The notes: a model not told the origin generated them from the letters alone. A DNA stretch of 64,000 nucleotides from Prauserella cavernicola (GCF_016595675.1 NZ_JAENJH010000001.1:1239137-1303136), one strand, 5' to 3'; shown: positions 43,953-52,279, numbered from the stretch's first letter. A program made the numbers and translations.

Positions 43953-44728
43953 GTCACGTTCTCCTCGTGCTCGGGATGCCGGGCCAGTTCCCGGATGGTG
44001 GCGATCAGCTCGGCGGACCCGGTCGCCAACGTGGTCGCGTCGTTGCCGCACACGACGAAGTCGTAGTCCTGGGCATGGGCGCGGTTCACGGCGCTCGCGC
44101 CGACCGCGGTGCCCACGAGCACCCCGGCCTCCCGCGCGGCCCTGCGCACGCGGGCCGCCTGGTCGGCGAGTTCCGGCGAACCGGGTGTCGCGGCGGTGTC
44201 GATGGCCAGGTCGGCCGGCCCGAGCAGTAGCGCGCCCAGGCCCTCGGTGCGCGCGATGCGCTCGACATCCTCGACGGCGGCGACGCTCTCGATCTGCCCG
44301 ACCGGCAGGCCGGTGGCGGCCAGGTAGTCCGCCCTCGGCACGCGGCCCCAGCCGCCCGCGCGAGAGGTCCCGCCCGAGCCGCGCACGCCGCGCGGCGGGA
44401 ACCGGGCGCTGCCGACGAACCGGGCGGCGGTCTCGGCGTCGTCGACGTGCGGAGCCACGATGCCGTCGGCTCCGGCGTCGAGCACCCGCTGGATCAGCGA
44501 CGGCGTGAGGTCGGGAACGCGGACCAGCATGCGCATCCCGAGCGCCTGGCCGACGGTGAGGTGGGTCAGCACCGTGCCGAGGTCCAGCAGCGTGTGTTCC
44601 AGGTCCACGACCGCGAAGTCGAACCCGGCGCCGGCCAGGATCTCGGTGCTCTCCACAGTGGACAGCTTGATCCACGTTCCCCACGCGGGGCCGGTGCCCG
44701 TCGCCGTGGCGCGGTGCAGCGCGTTCAC
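43949..44728 (-). CDS. HpcH/HpaI aldolase family protein
   Basis: 259 residues from the GTG at 44728, which follows GGGGGAG. The family barrel shows AWGTWIKLSTVESTEILAGA, FDFAVVDLEHTLLDL (catalytic-site Asp/Glu/His), ADGIVAPHVDDAETAARFVG, VGQIESVAAVEDVERIA (metal ligand Glu) and LLLGPADLAIDT (metal ligand Asp). Enzymes of this class cleave 2-keto-3-deoxy or 4-hydroxy-2-oxo acids to pyruvate and an aldehyde. In this operon it is probably the last carbon-carbon cleavage step. A copy of the word TCCACAGTGGA lies inside it at 44652-44662. Confidence 0.92.
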   Translation of the reverse strand: MNALHRATATGTGPAWGTWIKLSTVESTEILAGAGFDFAVVDLEHTLLDLGTVLTHLTVGQALGMRMLVRVPDLTPSLIQRVLDAGADGIVAPHVDDAETAARFVGSARFPPRGVRGSGGTSRAGGWGRVPRADYLAATGLPVGQIESVAAVEDVERIARTEGLGALLLGPADLAIDTAATPGSPELADQAARVRRAAREAGVLVGTAVGASAVNRAHAQDYDFVVCGNDATTLATGSAELIATIRELARHPEHEENVT

Positions 44729-45651
44729 CGCGACTCCCCCGCCCCGGCGGGCGCCGGGTAGTCCTCGGCGTTGAGCACCCAGCCCGGCCGGGCCGAGAAG
44801 TCCGCCCGTGGCCCGGCGAAGATGTCCAGCATCCGGTTCTCGCCCTCGCCGATCGCCTCGCTGGTGTGGATCAGCGGTGGCGGGATGATCGTGAGCGACG
44901 GGCCGCCGATCGTGACGTGCTCGTCGGCGCGCCAGGTGCGCCGGTCGGTGCCCCACGGGGTGCGGACGTGGTGGGTGTAGCTGCCCTCGTCCACGTAGCT
45001 GAGCTGCTCGAAGTCGTCGTGGTGGTGCGGCGACAACGTGCTGGGGTCGCGCGGACCCACGCGAGGGTAGAGCAGGTTGAGCATCGCGTGCCGGTTGCGG
45101 AAGATGCGGCCCATCCGGCCCGGCGCGGGCTCGATGTCGTCGACGTCGGCATAGACGCGCAGCTGTGGGCCGCCCACCGGCTCCGGCCACGGGTCGCTGA
45201 CGGCGATCGTGTCCGGCTGGTCGCGGTACACCGCCGCGTTGCGACTGGCCTCGACGAGGTCGGTCGCGCTCGTAGCGAACAGCCGGACCACGCGGGCGGG
45301 CGCGTCCGCGCCGATGCGGCCCGGACCCGGCGGCAGCACCGCCACCGCGCGGCGCCGCACCTCCGAGCGGAGTCCACCAGCCTCGAACGACACCGTGCCC
45401 TGCGCGCTCAGCACCACGGCGAAGGTCTCGTCGGCGTCGTCGCGGTCGAGGGCGTCGCCCGCTTCGAGCTCGGTGAGCACGAAGACGGTGTTCATGGCGC
45501 GCACGATCCACGACCGGCTGCCGCCGTCGGTCACCACGTCGGGTGCGAGATCCGGGAAATCGAAGGTCTGCAGCGGCAGCGGCTCACCGGCCGGGGCAGG
45601 CGCGGCGGCGGTGCTCAGCTGTGAGCGGGGGTCGTCCGCGGTGTAGGGCAT
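44725..45651 (-). CDS. Cupin-fold protein
   Basis: 308 residues. The second half holds a cupin metal site: SPHHHDDFEQLSYVDEGSYT (His, His, Glu) and later a His in PPPLIHTSEAIGEGENRMLD. The first half (TVFVLTELEAGDALDRDDAD with VLSAQGTVSFEAG) is probably a second, degenerate cupin domain lacking the histidine cluster, as in bicupin dioxygenases and isomerases. A role as a metal-dependent dioxygenase, decarboxylase or isomerase acting on an organic acid is inference. The gene sits between the hydrolase-like and the aldolase genes, overlapping the latter by four bases. Confidence 0.8.
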   Translation of the reverse strand: MPYTADDPRSQLSTAAAPAPAGEPLPLQTFDFPDLAPDVVTDGGSRSWIVRAMNTVFVLTELEAGDALDRDDADETFAVVLSAQGTVSFEAGGLRSEVRRRAVAVLPPGPGRIGADAPARVVRLFATSATDLVEASRNAAVYRDQPDTIAVSDPWPEPVGGPQLRVYADVDDIEPAPGRMGRIFRNRHAMLNLLYPRVGPRDPSTLSPHHHDDFEQLSYVDEGSYTHHVRTPWGTDRRTWRADEHVTIGGPSLTIIPPPLIHTSEAIGEGENRMLDIFAGPRADFSARPGWVLNAEDYPAPAGAGESR

Positions 45652-45658
45652 GTCCGGC

Positions 45659-46567
45659 TCACCCCGCGACCGGGTCGGGCCGCTCGGCATCCAGCCCGAG
45701 CAGGAAGGCGGGGTTGCGGCAGGCGACCTGCCGCAGCTCGTCCTCGCCGAGACCGAGGGCGAGCAGCTCCTCGCCGACGCGGCGGAACGCGTCCACCGGC
45801 ATCGGCCTGCCGCGCTGGCCCAGGTCGGACGAGAGCACCGTGCGGTCGGGGCCGATCTTGCGGATCCACTCGAGCAGCAGCGCCGGGTCCCACTTCCGGA
45901 AGCCCATCGGGTCGTACATCCCGACCTCGTGCTCGATGTAGGCGCCCAGTTCGGCCAGCTCGGCACACTGTCCAGGGTCGGCGTCGATCACGAAGTTCGG
46001 GTGGCTGATGATCATGCGCCGGACCCCGCGTTCGCGGCCCGCGGTGAAGATCGCGTGCGCCTCGGCGGGCTTCACGTGCCCAGCCGAGAGCAGCGCGTCG
46101 CTCTCGACGATCAGGTCGATGACGTCGTAGACCTCGTCGATGAGCTTTCCGTCGTCGCCGGTGACGTCGATGATCCGGTTCGGGATCTCCACATCGGACT
46201 CGGGGAACCCGTGGTGGTCGTTCTCGCAGTGGCAACGGCTGGAGAAGGTGGGGAACCAGACCGCGCGGCCACCCATGCGCAGGCTCATCGCGACGGCGTA
46301 GGGGTTGATGCCGCCGACCTGCGCGTTCAGCGCGATCCCGCCGAAGACGGGCGTGCTGACCTCACTCAGCTCGCGCTTCATCGCGAGCAGGTCCATCACG
46401 GTGTTGTGGTGGTGCGACTTGACGAGGATGCCGCGCATTCCCAGTCGTTCGGCGTCGCGAGCCGCCTCGACGTGGTCGAACTCCCTGGCGAAGGGGTTGG
46501 GGCCCGAATGGCAGTGCAGGTCGACAGCCCCGTGGAGAACTTCGACAACGGGTGCGGTGGTCGTCAA
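45659..46567 (-). CDS. DUF6282-type amidohydrolase-like metal protein
   Basis: 302 residues. The N-terminal DLHCHSGPN is a metal-binding His-x-His strand of the amidohydrolase/PHP-like class. Further likely ligands are in ILVKSHHHNTVMDLLAMK, SSRCHCENDHHGFPES, SAGHVKPAEAH and IISHPNFVID. DLG after VLSSDLGQRG supplies a late Asp. I recognise it as the DUF6282 group; its reaction is unknown but a hydrolytic ring-opening or deacylation is plausible. The reading frame begins at a TTG (46567) with GAGAGG eight bases upstream; no ATG is available before the His-x-His motif. It is the first gene of the minus operon. Confidence 0.78.
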   Translation of the reverse strand: MTTTAPVVEVLHGAVDLHCHSGPNPFAREFDHVEAARDAERLGMRGILVKSHHHNTVMDLLAMKRELSEVSTPVFGGIALNAQVGGINPYAVAMSLRMGGRAVWFPTFSSRCHCENDHHGFPESDVEIPNRIIDVTGDDGKLIDEVYDVIDLIVESDALLSAGHVKPAEAHAIFTAGRERGVRRMIISHPNFVIDADPGQCAELAELGAYIEHEVGMYDPMGFRKWDPALLLEWIRKIGPDRTVLSSDLGQRGRPMPVDAFRRVGEELLALGLGEDELRQVACRNPAFLLGLDAERPDPVAG

Positions 46568-46954
46568 CGGCGAACCTCTCTGTTCAGCGCACCGGGGTGA
46601 TCCCGGACTAGCTTGTGCGCATCAGAGCATCGTTGTTCACATCGCGACTGTCAATACGCACCGGGCAAGTGTCGACGCGCAGCGCCCGGCCGGTCACGAG
46701 ACGTAGGTGGGTGCCCTCGATCTGCGCAGTTCAGGCGCTTTCATGAGCCCGAGGGACGTTCGGAAGCGAGGCCCGGCGGGGGCCGGTCGCGTCGCGCACC
46801 GGGCGGAAACGCCCCGCGCGAGCGCACCGATCCGGGACGATTCCGTCGAGACCGCGTGAGAACAGTCCGATGCGGACCCGCGACGGCGTCTTGCGCTCGG
46901 ACTGCGGCGTCGCGGATCGCCGATATGCTCGTCGCGAAGGGGGTGGCTGAACCG
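46568..46954. other. Intergenic region with the promoter of the 46567-40567 operon
   Basis: 387 bases between two divergent genes. GCATCGTTGTTCACATCG (46627-46644) contains the half site GTTCA seen in the palindrome before the IclR gene and lies about 65-75 bases before the hydrolase start, so it is a candidate IclR site. The part from about 46690 to 46920 is GC-rich with open frames but no family resemblance. The GPP34 gene could start earlier, at an ATG at 46925. Confidence 0.45.
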
Positions 46955-47614
46955 ATGACTGGACAGTCGCTGGCCGCCAAGGCCTACCTGCTGGCGTGCG
47001 ACCCGGCGGCGCGCAGGGTGCGGGACCGGCAGCAGACGGCCTATCTGATCCGGGGAGCCGCGCTCACCGACCTGGTGCTGCGCGGCAGACTCGCCGACGA
47101 CGACGGGACGGCGAGTCTCCAGCAGAGCGGCACCACCGGTGACGCACTGCTCGACGAGCTCCTCGGCCAGGTCGCCGAGGGCAAGCCGCGGAAGTGGAAG
47201 TCGTTGGTGCGCAAGGATTCCCGGCGCACTCTGGACTCACTGGAGCGAACGCTGGCCGACGAGGGCGTGATCGAACTGGACACCACGCCGGTCCTGGGAA
47301 TCCTCCCCCGGCGCCGGGTGTCGCCGCGCGACGAGGCCGGGGTGAACCGGCTGCGCGCCGCGGTGGACGAGGCGCTGCGCGGTCACGGCGAGGTGACGAG
47401 TGTGCCGCCGGAGGACGCCGCGCTGGCCGCGCTCGTCGCGGCGGTCGAGCTGCGCGGCGTGGTGTCGCGATCGGACCGGAGGAAGCTGCGCGACCGGATC
47501 GAGCAGCTGGAGGAACACGGCGGCGCGGCGATTCCGGCGCTGCGCAAGGTGTTTCGCGAAGTGCGCAGCGCACGGATCGCCGCGGCCAACAGCGGGTCCA
47601 ACGGCGGCGGCTGA
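46955..47614 (+). CDS. GPP34 (Golgi phosphoprotein 3-like) family protein
   Basis: 219 residues. The GPP34 fold is recognisable from SLAAKAYLLACDPAARRVRD, YLIRGAALTDLVLRGRLADD, EGVIELDTTPVLGILPRRRV and SRSDRRKLRDRIEQLEEHGG. The eukaryotic relative binds phosphatidylinositol-4-phosphate; the bacterial role is unsettled but membrane or cell-wall association is assumed. I start at the ATG at 46955, where the domain begins; GGGGG lies 11 bases before it. In-frame starts at 46925 (ATG) and 46943 (GTG) are possible. It ends in a hairpin shared with the convergent gene. Confidence 0.85.
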   Translation: MTGQSLAAKAYLLACDPAARRVRDRQQTAYLIRGAALTDLVLRGRLADDDGTASLQQSGTTGDALLDELLGQVAEGKPRKWKSLVRKDSRRTLDSLERTLADEGVIELDTTPVLGILPRRRVSPRDEAGVNRLRAAVDEALRGHGEVTSVPPEDAALAALVAAVELRGVVSRSDRRKLRDRIEQLEEHGGAAIPALRKVFREVRSARIAAANSGSNGGG

Positions 47615-47633
47615 ACTCGCTCAGGCCGCCGCC
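47603..47633. terminator. Bidirectional hairpin spanning both stop codons
   Basis: GGCGGCGGCTGA (47603-47614) pairs with TCAGGCCGCCGCC (47621-47633) around ACTCGC, with one bulged base. The left arm ends with the stop codon of the GPP34 gene, and the right arm begins with the stop codon of the convergent amine-oxidase gene. Confidence 0.6.
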
Positions 47634-48847
47634 GCGGTGCTCAGCTCGCTCACCACCGCGGCGGCCGCGCGCCTGCCGGAGACCAGCGCGCCCTGCAGCG
47701 AGCTGGTGTCCCGGTGATCACCGCAGACGTAGAGCCCGTCGTCGAGCCGCACCGGTTTCGTCAGCGGGTGCCCGGCCTCCATCGCGGGTAGCGCGTGCTC
47801 GACCGGGTACCGGGCGAGGAGCGACCAGTCCGTTGTGGACGTGTCGTACAGCCGCGCGAGCCGTTCGCGCACCACGTGCTCGTCGACGTCGAGGCGTCCC
47901 GGCACCGAGGCCGCCACGAGGGAGCGGCCGGCAGGCGCGTAGGCGGCGGAGACCTCGCTCAGCACCACGGTGTTCAGCAGCAGGTCCGAACTTCCGTCGA
48001 CCAGCAGCGTCGGCGCGCGCAGCGGCGCCTGTGCGGTGGAGAAGTAGAACGTCGTCACGGAGTGCCATCGGGGCTCAGTGACGCCGGGCAGCAGTCGTGC
48101 CGCGGTGGTGCCGTCGGTGGCCACCACGACGGCCCGTGGCGTCAGCTCCTCGCCGTCGTCGAGCCGGACCCGGCCCGGCTCGACGTGCTCCGCGCGGCGA
48201 CCGAACCGCACGGTTCCACCCGGCAGCCCGGACGCGAGCTGGCGGGGCAGCTCCCCCATGCCCAGCTCCGGCACCGCACCGCCACCGAGCAGGAAGCACC
48301 GCCAGATGAGATGGAACATCCGCGCGTCCGTGGTGAGGTCCCGGTCGAGGAACACGCCCGCGAGGAAGGGCCGGAACACCTGCTCGTAGAGCTCGCCCGA
48401 CACCCGCGCCCTGCGAAGCTCCTCGGCGGTGGTCCGGTTCAGCGGACGCCGCAACCGGGCGGAGGGCCGCAGAACGTCACGCGCCGACAGGGCCACGGTG
48501 CCCGCCCCGGCGACCGGCCCCTTGGCCGCCCAGCGGGCGAGCCCGGCGACGGCCCGCGGTTGCAGCGGCGGAGCCAGCAGCTGCCGCTCCGCGGTCAACG
48601 CGCCCCGGGTGAAGGCCCGCAGCCGGAGCGCGGCGAGATCGACCTTCGCCCGCAGCTCCGGATAGGCGGGCAGCAGCACCTGGAAGCCCCGGTCGAGGCG
48701 GAACCCGTCGACGACGTCGGTGCGCACCCGGCCACCCACCTCGTCGGAGGCCTCGAGCACGGTCGTGTCGAAACCGCGACGGGTCAGCTCACCCGCGGCC
48801 GCCAGCCCCGCCAGTCCCGCACCGACCACCACCACATCCTGCGCCAC
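47621..48847 (-). CDS. FAD-dependent amine oxidase/protoporphyrinogen-oxidase-like protein
   Basis: 408 residues from the GTG at 48847, which follows GGGAGGG by five bases. The N-terminal dinucleotide-binding motif is VVVGAGLAGLAAAGELTRRG with ASDEVGGRVRTDVVDG, the flavin-containing amine oxidase start. The C-terminal FAD motif is YVCGDHRDTSSLQGALVSGR. It is related to carotenoid-desaturase and NAD(P)-binding phytoene-dehydrogenase-like oxidoreductases. No carotenoid or haem genes are near, so the substrate is unknown. Confidence 0.9.
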   Translation of the reverse strand: MAQDVVVVGAGLAGLAAAGELTRRGFDTTVLEASDEVGGRVRTDVVDGFRLDRGFQVLLPAYPELRAKVDLAALRLRAFTRGALTAERQLLAPPLQPRAVAGLARWAAKGPVAGAGTVALSARDVLRPSARLRRPLNRTTAEELRRARVSGELYEQVFRPFLAGVFLDRDLTTDARMFHLIWRCFLLGGGAVPELGMGELPRQLASGLPGGTVRFGRRAEHVEPGRVRLDDGEELTPRAVVVATDGTTAARLLPGVTEPRWHSVTTFYFSTAQAPLRAPTLLVDGSSDLLLNTVVLSEVSAAYAPAGRSLVAASVPGRLDVDEHVVRERLARLYDTSTTDWSLLARYPVEHALPAMEAGHPLTKPVRLDDGLYVCGDHRDTSSLQGALVSGRRAAAAVVSELSTAAAA

Positions 48848-48965
48848 GTGGACCCTCCCTCGATGCACGATCGCGTGCCGCCGAGCCTATTGACTGCGCC
48901 GGGTCGGCGCAGCGCACGGCGACGGCCGTGAGGTTCGTCCCGCGCCCTGCCTGGCCATCGAGTGC

Positions 48966-49643
48966 GTGGGTACGTTCGTTCCCGTGGACGCTGTCACCGC
49001 CGGGCCGAGAACGTTGCCGAAGGCGTACCTCGCGGCCGAGTTCGCGATCGTCTTCTTCGGGCTGGTGGTGCTCTACACGCTGTTGTTGCGCGGCACGAGC
49101 CCGATTCCGGTACTGCTCGTGCTCGGTGCCGCCGCGGTGGTCTACCTGCTGCGCTCACCGTCGTTCGACCGCGCGTCGCTGTGGCGGGCGGGCGCGCTGG
49201 CCGGGCAGCTGCGCCCGATGCTCGCCCTCTGGCTGCTCACGGCGGCGGGCTGCGCGCTCGTCGTCGCCCTCACCACGCCCGATCTGCTGCTGGCGCTGCC
49301 CAGCGAACAACCGGGATTGTGGGCGCTGATCGTGCTCGGCTACCCGCTGGCGAGCGTCTACCCGCAGGAGTTGCTGTTCCGCACGTTCCTGTTCCACCGC
49401 TACCGCCCCGTGTTCGGGGAGGGCGCGCTGATGGTGGCGGCCAGCGCGGCGACGTTCGGCTTCGTGCACATCGCGTTCGGCAACTGGATCGCGGTGGTGC
49501 TGTCCACCGCCGGGGGCGTCATCTTCGCCAATCGCTACCGGCGCAGCCGCTCGCTGCTGACCGTGTCCGTGGAACACGCGCTCTACGGCCTGCTGATGTT
49601 CACGATCGGCCTCGGCGAGTACTTCTATCACGGCGCCGCCTGA
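48966..49643 (+). CDS. CPBP-family intramembrane metalloprotease
   Basis: 225 residues with about seven transmembrane segments. The CPBP (CAAX-protease-like, ABI) motifs are YPQELLFRTFLF, FGFVHIAFGN and VEHALYG. The first motif has Gln-Glu in place of the usual Glu-Glu before x3-Arg, which may alter or retain activity. The GTG at 48966 is the first start in frame; a GTG at 48984 is another, and neither has a clear ribosome site. Members process prenylated or bacteriocin-like peptides or serve immunity functions. The gene overlaps the convergent acyltransferase by 16 bases. Confidence 0.85.
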   Translation: MGTFVPVDAVTAGPRTLPKAYLAAEFAIVFFGLVVLYTLLLRGTSPIPVLLVLGAAAVVYLLRSPSFDRASLWRAGALAGQLRPMLALWLLTAAGCALVVALTTPDLLLALPSEQPGLWALIVLGYPLASVYPQELLFRTFLFHRYRPVFGEGALMVAASAATFGFVHIAFGNWIAVVLSTAGGVIFANRYRRSRSLLTVSVEHALYGLLMFTIGLGEYFYHGAA

Positions 49644-50827
49644 CCGGACCGGCGACCGAAACGGACCGCCGTCGTGATCACCGTGTGCACGAGCCATTCC
49701 AGCGGGCCCCTGCGCAGCCGGAGCCGCCACAGCACCGACACCACCAGCATCACCACGACCGCCGCGAGGAAGTGCACGAACGAGTACGTCTGTGGGCTGC
49801 CGATCGCGCTCTGGTAGACGAAGTGACCCGCGTACCAGGTCAGCGCCATGCCCCCGGCGGCCGCGAGCGGCCACAGCGCGCGCCGCCAGCCGGGCCGGTC
49901 CATCGCCAGCAGGAAGAGCCCGAGCAGGGTCAGGGCGACACCGATCATGAACGTGACTCCCACCGCGCTGGTCGCGTACAGCGAGCGTGGCCCCGGCATC
50001 GCCAGCAGCGCCTGCCACGGCATGGCGGGCGGCTGCGCGGCGTCGATCGTGGCCGCGAAGCCCAGCGGATAGAGCGCCAGCCACGAGACCGCCCCAGCGG
50101 CGAACGCCACCCCTGCCCCACCGATCATCATGCGCACGCGCACCGCATGGGTGTGCAGATCCAGCCTGCCGATCGCGAGCCCGGCGAGCACCAGCGGAAT
50201 CCCGTACGCGGTCTGGAAGCCACCGCCGGTGAAGACCAGGCCGAACAGGTAGTCACCCCACTGGTCCGGCCGCGTCAGCACCGCGAGCCCGGTGGGCGCC
50301 TCCGTCATCAGCCAGTCGGTGTGCTCGGTGAACACCCAGATCGGGTACAGCGTCACCAGCGGGACCGACACGGCCGAGAGCGCGAACAGCGTGCGCGCGC
50401 CGAGCCGCGTGAAGGGCAGCAGGAACACCAGCAGCACGGCGTAGAAGCCGAGCACCGACGCTCCGAACTCGTCGATGCCCAGGCTGAGCAGGAACAGCAC
50501 CACGGCCCGCACCGCCACGCGCAGGCACGCGGTCCTCATCGTCCGCCCGGTCCGTGGTCGCGCGCCGCCGGTCATCAGCGCCACCGACACACCGGCGAGC
50601 AGTACGAACAGGCTCATCGCCCGTGAGGAGGTGGCGCCGTCCAGCCAGTCGAGGACGGCCGGCGTCTGCTCCCGAGGGCCGGGACGGAGCCAGCCGGTCA
50701 TCGAGAAGTGCACGACGAACACGCCGATGATCGCGAGCGCCCGCACCACGTCGATGCCGAGCAGGCGTCCCCTCGGCACCGATCGCTCGACGCCGTCCAC
50801 AGTGGATGTCGTTTGTTCTGAGGTCAC
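49628..50827 (-). CDS. Polytopic membrane protein, DUF1624/DUF418 acyltransferase-like
   Basis: 399 residues with about ten transmembrane helices. The opening RLLGIDVVRALAIIGVFVVH is the hallmark of heparan-alpha-glucosaminide N-acetyltransferase-like (DUF1624) and DUF418 proteins. The end (TWYAGHFVYQSAIGSPQTYS with LRRGPLEWLVH) is that of DUF418, where GPxEWLxR is conserved. It probably transfers acyl groups across the membrane to a cell-surface glycan, which is inference. The GTG at 50827 is the chosen start; no strong ribosome site is visible. The word GTCCACAGTGGAT lies near the 5' end (50795-50807). Confidence 0.85.
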   Translation of the reverse strand: MTSEQTTSTVDGVERSVPRGRLLGIDVVRALAIIGVFVVHFSMTGWLRPGPREQTPAVLDWLDGATSSRAMSLFVLLAGVSVALMTGGARPRTGRTMRTACLRVAVRAVVLFLLSLGIDEFGASVLGFYAVLLVFLLPFTRLGARTLFALSAVSVPLVTLYPIWVFTEHTDWLMTEAPTGLAVLTRPDQWGDYLFGLVFTGGGFQTAYGIPLVLAGLAIGRLDLHTHAVRVRMMIGGAGVAFAAGAVSWLALYPLGFAATIDAAQPPAMPWQALLAMPGPRSLYATSAVGVTFMIGVALTLLGLFLLAMDRPGWRRALWPLAAAGGMALTWYAGHFVYQSAIGSPQTYSFVHFLAAVVVMLVVSVLWRLRLRRGPLEWLVHTVITTAVRFGRRSGQAAP

Positions 50828-51094
50828 GGTCGCCAGACTGGCGAGCCGGTGTCGCCGCGAGGTGGCCACCGTGTCGCGGTCGTGTCGCAGCCTGCCGGTG
50901 GCCACCCTCCGCGACCAGGCCGGAGCCGGGCCCGGCGGATCCGGTGAGCGGCGGGTCCGGGGCCGTGTCCGACGCTCCCGGCGGGGCATCACGGATCCGG
51001 ATAGCGGGTCTGCAATGATCGGAGCATTCCCGGCGAGCGCGGTCCCGGTTCGCCGAACTCGTTGGTCCCCGCGGTCGAGGTTGAGGTGGAAACG

Positions 51095-51502
51095 ATGGCA
51101 CAGAAGATCACCGTCGAGCTGGTCGACGATCTCGATGGGTCCACATCGGACGACATCAGCACCGTGTCGTTCGGTTTGGACGGTGTGACCTATGACATCG
51201 ACCTGACCGAGGCCAACGCGGAGGAGCTGCGCGACCAGCTCGGCCCGTTCGTCACCGCGGCCAGGCGCGTGGGCGGTCGCCGCGCTCGCGGCACCAGGCC
51301 CGCCTCCGACGTCCCGCGGCCCGCGGTGGACCACGAGCGCAACCAGAGCATCCGGGCGTGGGCGAACGACAACGGCTACGAGCTGTCGTCGCGCGGCCGC
51401 ATCCCGGTCACCGTGATCGAGCAGTACGACGCAGCACAGGCCGCGCCCCCGGCTCCGCAGCCGAAGCGGCGTCGCAAGAAAGCGGCCTCGACGGCAGCCT
51501 GA
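51095..51502 (+). CDS. lsr2: Lsr2-family nucleoid-associated protein
   Basis: 135 residues. The N-terminal dimerisation domain reads MAQKITVELVDDLDGSTSDD followed by VSFGLDGVTYDIDLTEANAE. The C-terminal DNA-binding domain has IRAWANDNGYELSSRGRIP, with the Arg-Gly-Arg minor-groove clamp. Lsr2 coats AT-rich and horizontally acquired DNA and silences it in actinobacteria. The protein carries an extra Pro/Ala and Lys/Arg-rich tail (PAPQPKRRRKKAAS) of about 20 residues. The ATG at 51095 follows GAGGTGGAA; the upstream ATG at 51062 is less likely. It is a likely silencer of the AT-rich loci at 52.2 and 56.7-59 kb, by inference. Confidence 0.96.
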   Translation: MAQKITVELVDDLDGSTSDDISTVSFGLDGVTYDIDLTEANAEELRDQLGPFVTAARRVGGRRARGTRPASDVPRPAVDHERNQSIRAWANDNGYELSSRGRIPVTVIEQYDAAQAAPPAPQPKRRRKKAASTAA

Positions 51503-51522
51503 CTCCACCGAGGCGCGCCCCC

Positions 51523-51558
51523 CGGTTCAGTCGGTTCAGTCGGTTCAGTCGGTTCAGC
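51523..51558. repeat. Four tandem copies of a 9-base unit
   Basis: CGGTTCAGT occurs at 51523, 51532 and 51541, and a fourth copy at 51550 differs in its last base. The array sits between the end of lsr2 and the end of a convergent gene, and the TCA inside the last unit supplies that gene's stop codon. A slippage-prone array here could vary in length without affecting lsr2. Confidence 0.8.
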
Positions 51559-51853
51559 CCGGTTCGTCCAGACCGTGCTGCCAGCGTCGCCGCCGCTGCG
51601 CGGAGTCCTGCTCCCACCACGGAGTGCCCCGCTCCCCGAGCGCCACTTTGGCCGCGTGCACGCGTGAGCGGGCGTCCTGTTCGGCGTCGTCGTCCCGGTC
51701 TCGCCGGGCCGCGCGGACGTCGCGGCGGGCTCGCATCAGCAGACTGCGCAAGCGCGCCGCCTGCTCCTCCGGGATCTCCGGGTCGGTCGCCCGCCACCGC
51801 CTGCCGTCGATCACGAGGTAGCGCCCGTCCGGGGTGCGCTCCGGCTCAGCCAT
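51554..51853 (-). CDS. Small conserved-type protein of unknown function
   Basis: 99 residues, highly charged: TPDGRYLVIDGRRWRATDPE, then a long Arg/Ala/Asp-rich helix (RLRSLLMRARRDVRAARRDR) and a C-terminal Trp-rich end (GTPWWEQDSAQRRRRWQHG). The pattern is seen in small actinobacterial and proteobacterial proteins that often follow a DUF3253 gene. I do not know its function. Its start overlaps the end of the DUF3253-type gene by eight bases, so the two are co-expressed. Confidence 0.7.
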   Translation of the reverse strand: MAEPERTPDGRYLVIDGRRWRATDPEIPEEQAARLRSLLMRARRDVRAARRDRDDDAEQDARSRVHAAKVALGERGTPWWEQDSAQRRRRWQHGLDEPG

Positions 51854-52196
51854 CGGCGCTCCGCGGCGCCCTGATCCGGATCGGGCCCCGCCACTCGCCG
51901 TCGGGGTCGAGCAGCTGATCGCGCTGCGTGAGCACCACGTCACCGCGCCGGGCCAGTTCTCGGGCCACGTCCCGGGCCTGCGGTAGCAACCGACGCCAGT
52001 CGTCGGCCACCGCCTTGGCCGCGTCGGACGGGCAGATGCTCGACTCGGAGCCCCGAGCACGGGCCAGCGCGAGGATCGCGGCGCGCAGCCGGTCCCCTGT
52101 TCCCTCCGCACCCAGCGCGGCCCCGGCCTCGTCCGCTCCGGGACCGGCACCGTCGCGGGTCCGTTCCAGTTCACGCCGCGGCGCGCGATCGGTCAT
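51846..52196 (-). CDS. DUF3253 family protein
   Basis: 116 residues from the ATG at 52196 with GGGGG upstream; the longer frame to 52298 adds residues across the regulatory region. The conserved part (about 45-110) is RLRAAILALARARGSESSIC, PSDAAKAVADDWRRLLPQAR, VARELARRGDVVLTQRDQLL and GPIRIR, a small winged-helix-like domain of unknown function. It is divergent from the NlpC/P60 gene. A BlaI-type dyad lies in the shared spacer (52263-52279), 67 bases from this start, so it may also belong to that regulon. Confidence 0.82.
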   Translation of the reverse strand: MTDRAPRRELERTRDGAGPGADEAGAALGAEGTGDRLRAAILALARARGSESSICPSDAAKAVADDWRRLLPQARDVARELARRGDVVLTQRDQLLDPDGEWRGPIRIRAPRSADG

Positions 52197-52262
52197 GCCC
52201 CCAGGATCGGCCACGCCCGGACTCGGCGCATGGTGGCGCACATAATCTCTGATCCTCCTTAG

Positions 52263-52279
52263 TACTAAGGGTAATAGTA
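52263..52279. promoter_or_regulatory. BlaI-type operator TACTA-N7-TAGTA
   Basis: TACTA (52263-52267) and TAGTA (52275-52279) form an exact dyad with a seven-base spacer. It overlaps a second perfect palindrome, CCTTAGTACTAAGG (52257-52270). The site is in the AT-rich part of the spacer between the DUF3253 gene and the NlpC/P60 gene. The same dyad occurs at 54561-54577 and 56638-56654. Confidence 0.75.

Noticed and set aside
51408-51797. A protein with LNRLNRLNR repeats on the minus strand
   Set aside because: It is a frame-shifted reading of the 9-base tandem repeat and of the antisense of lsr2; the other minus frame (51554-51853) has a start, coupling and typical composition.
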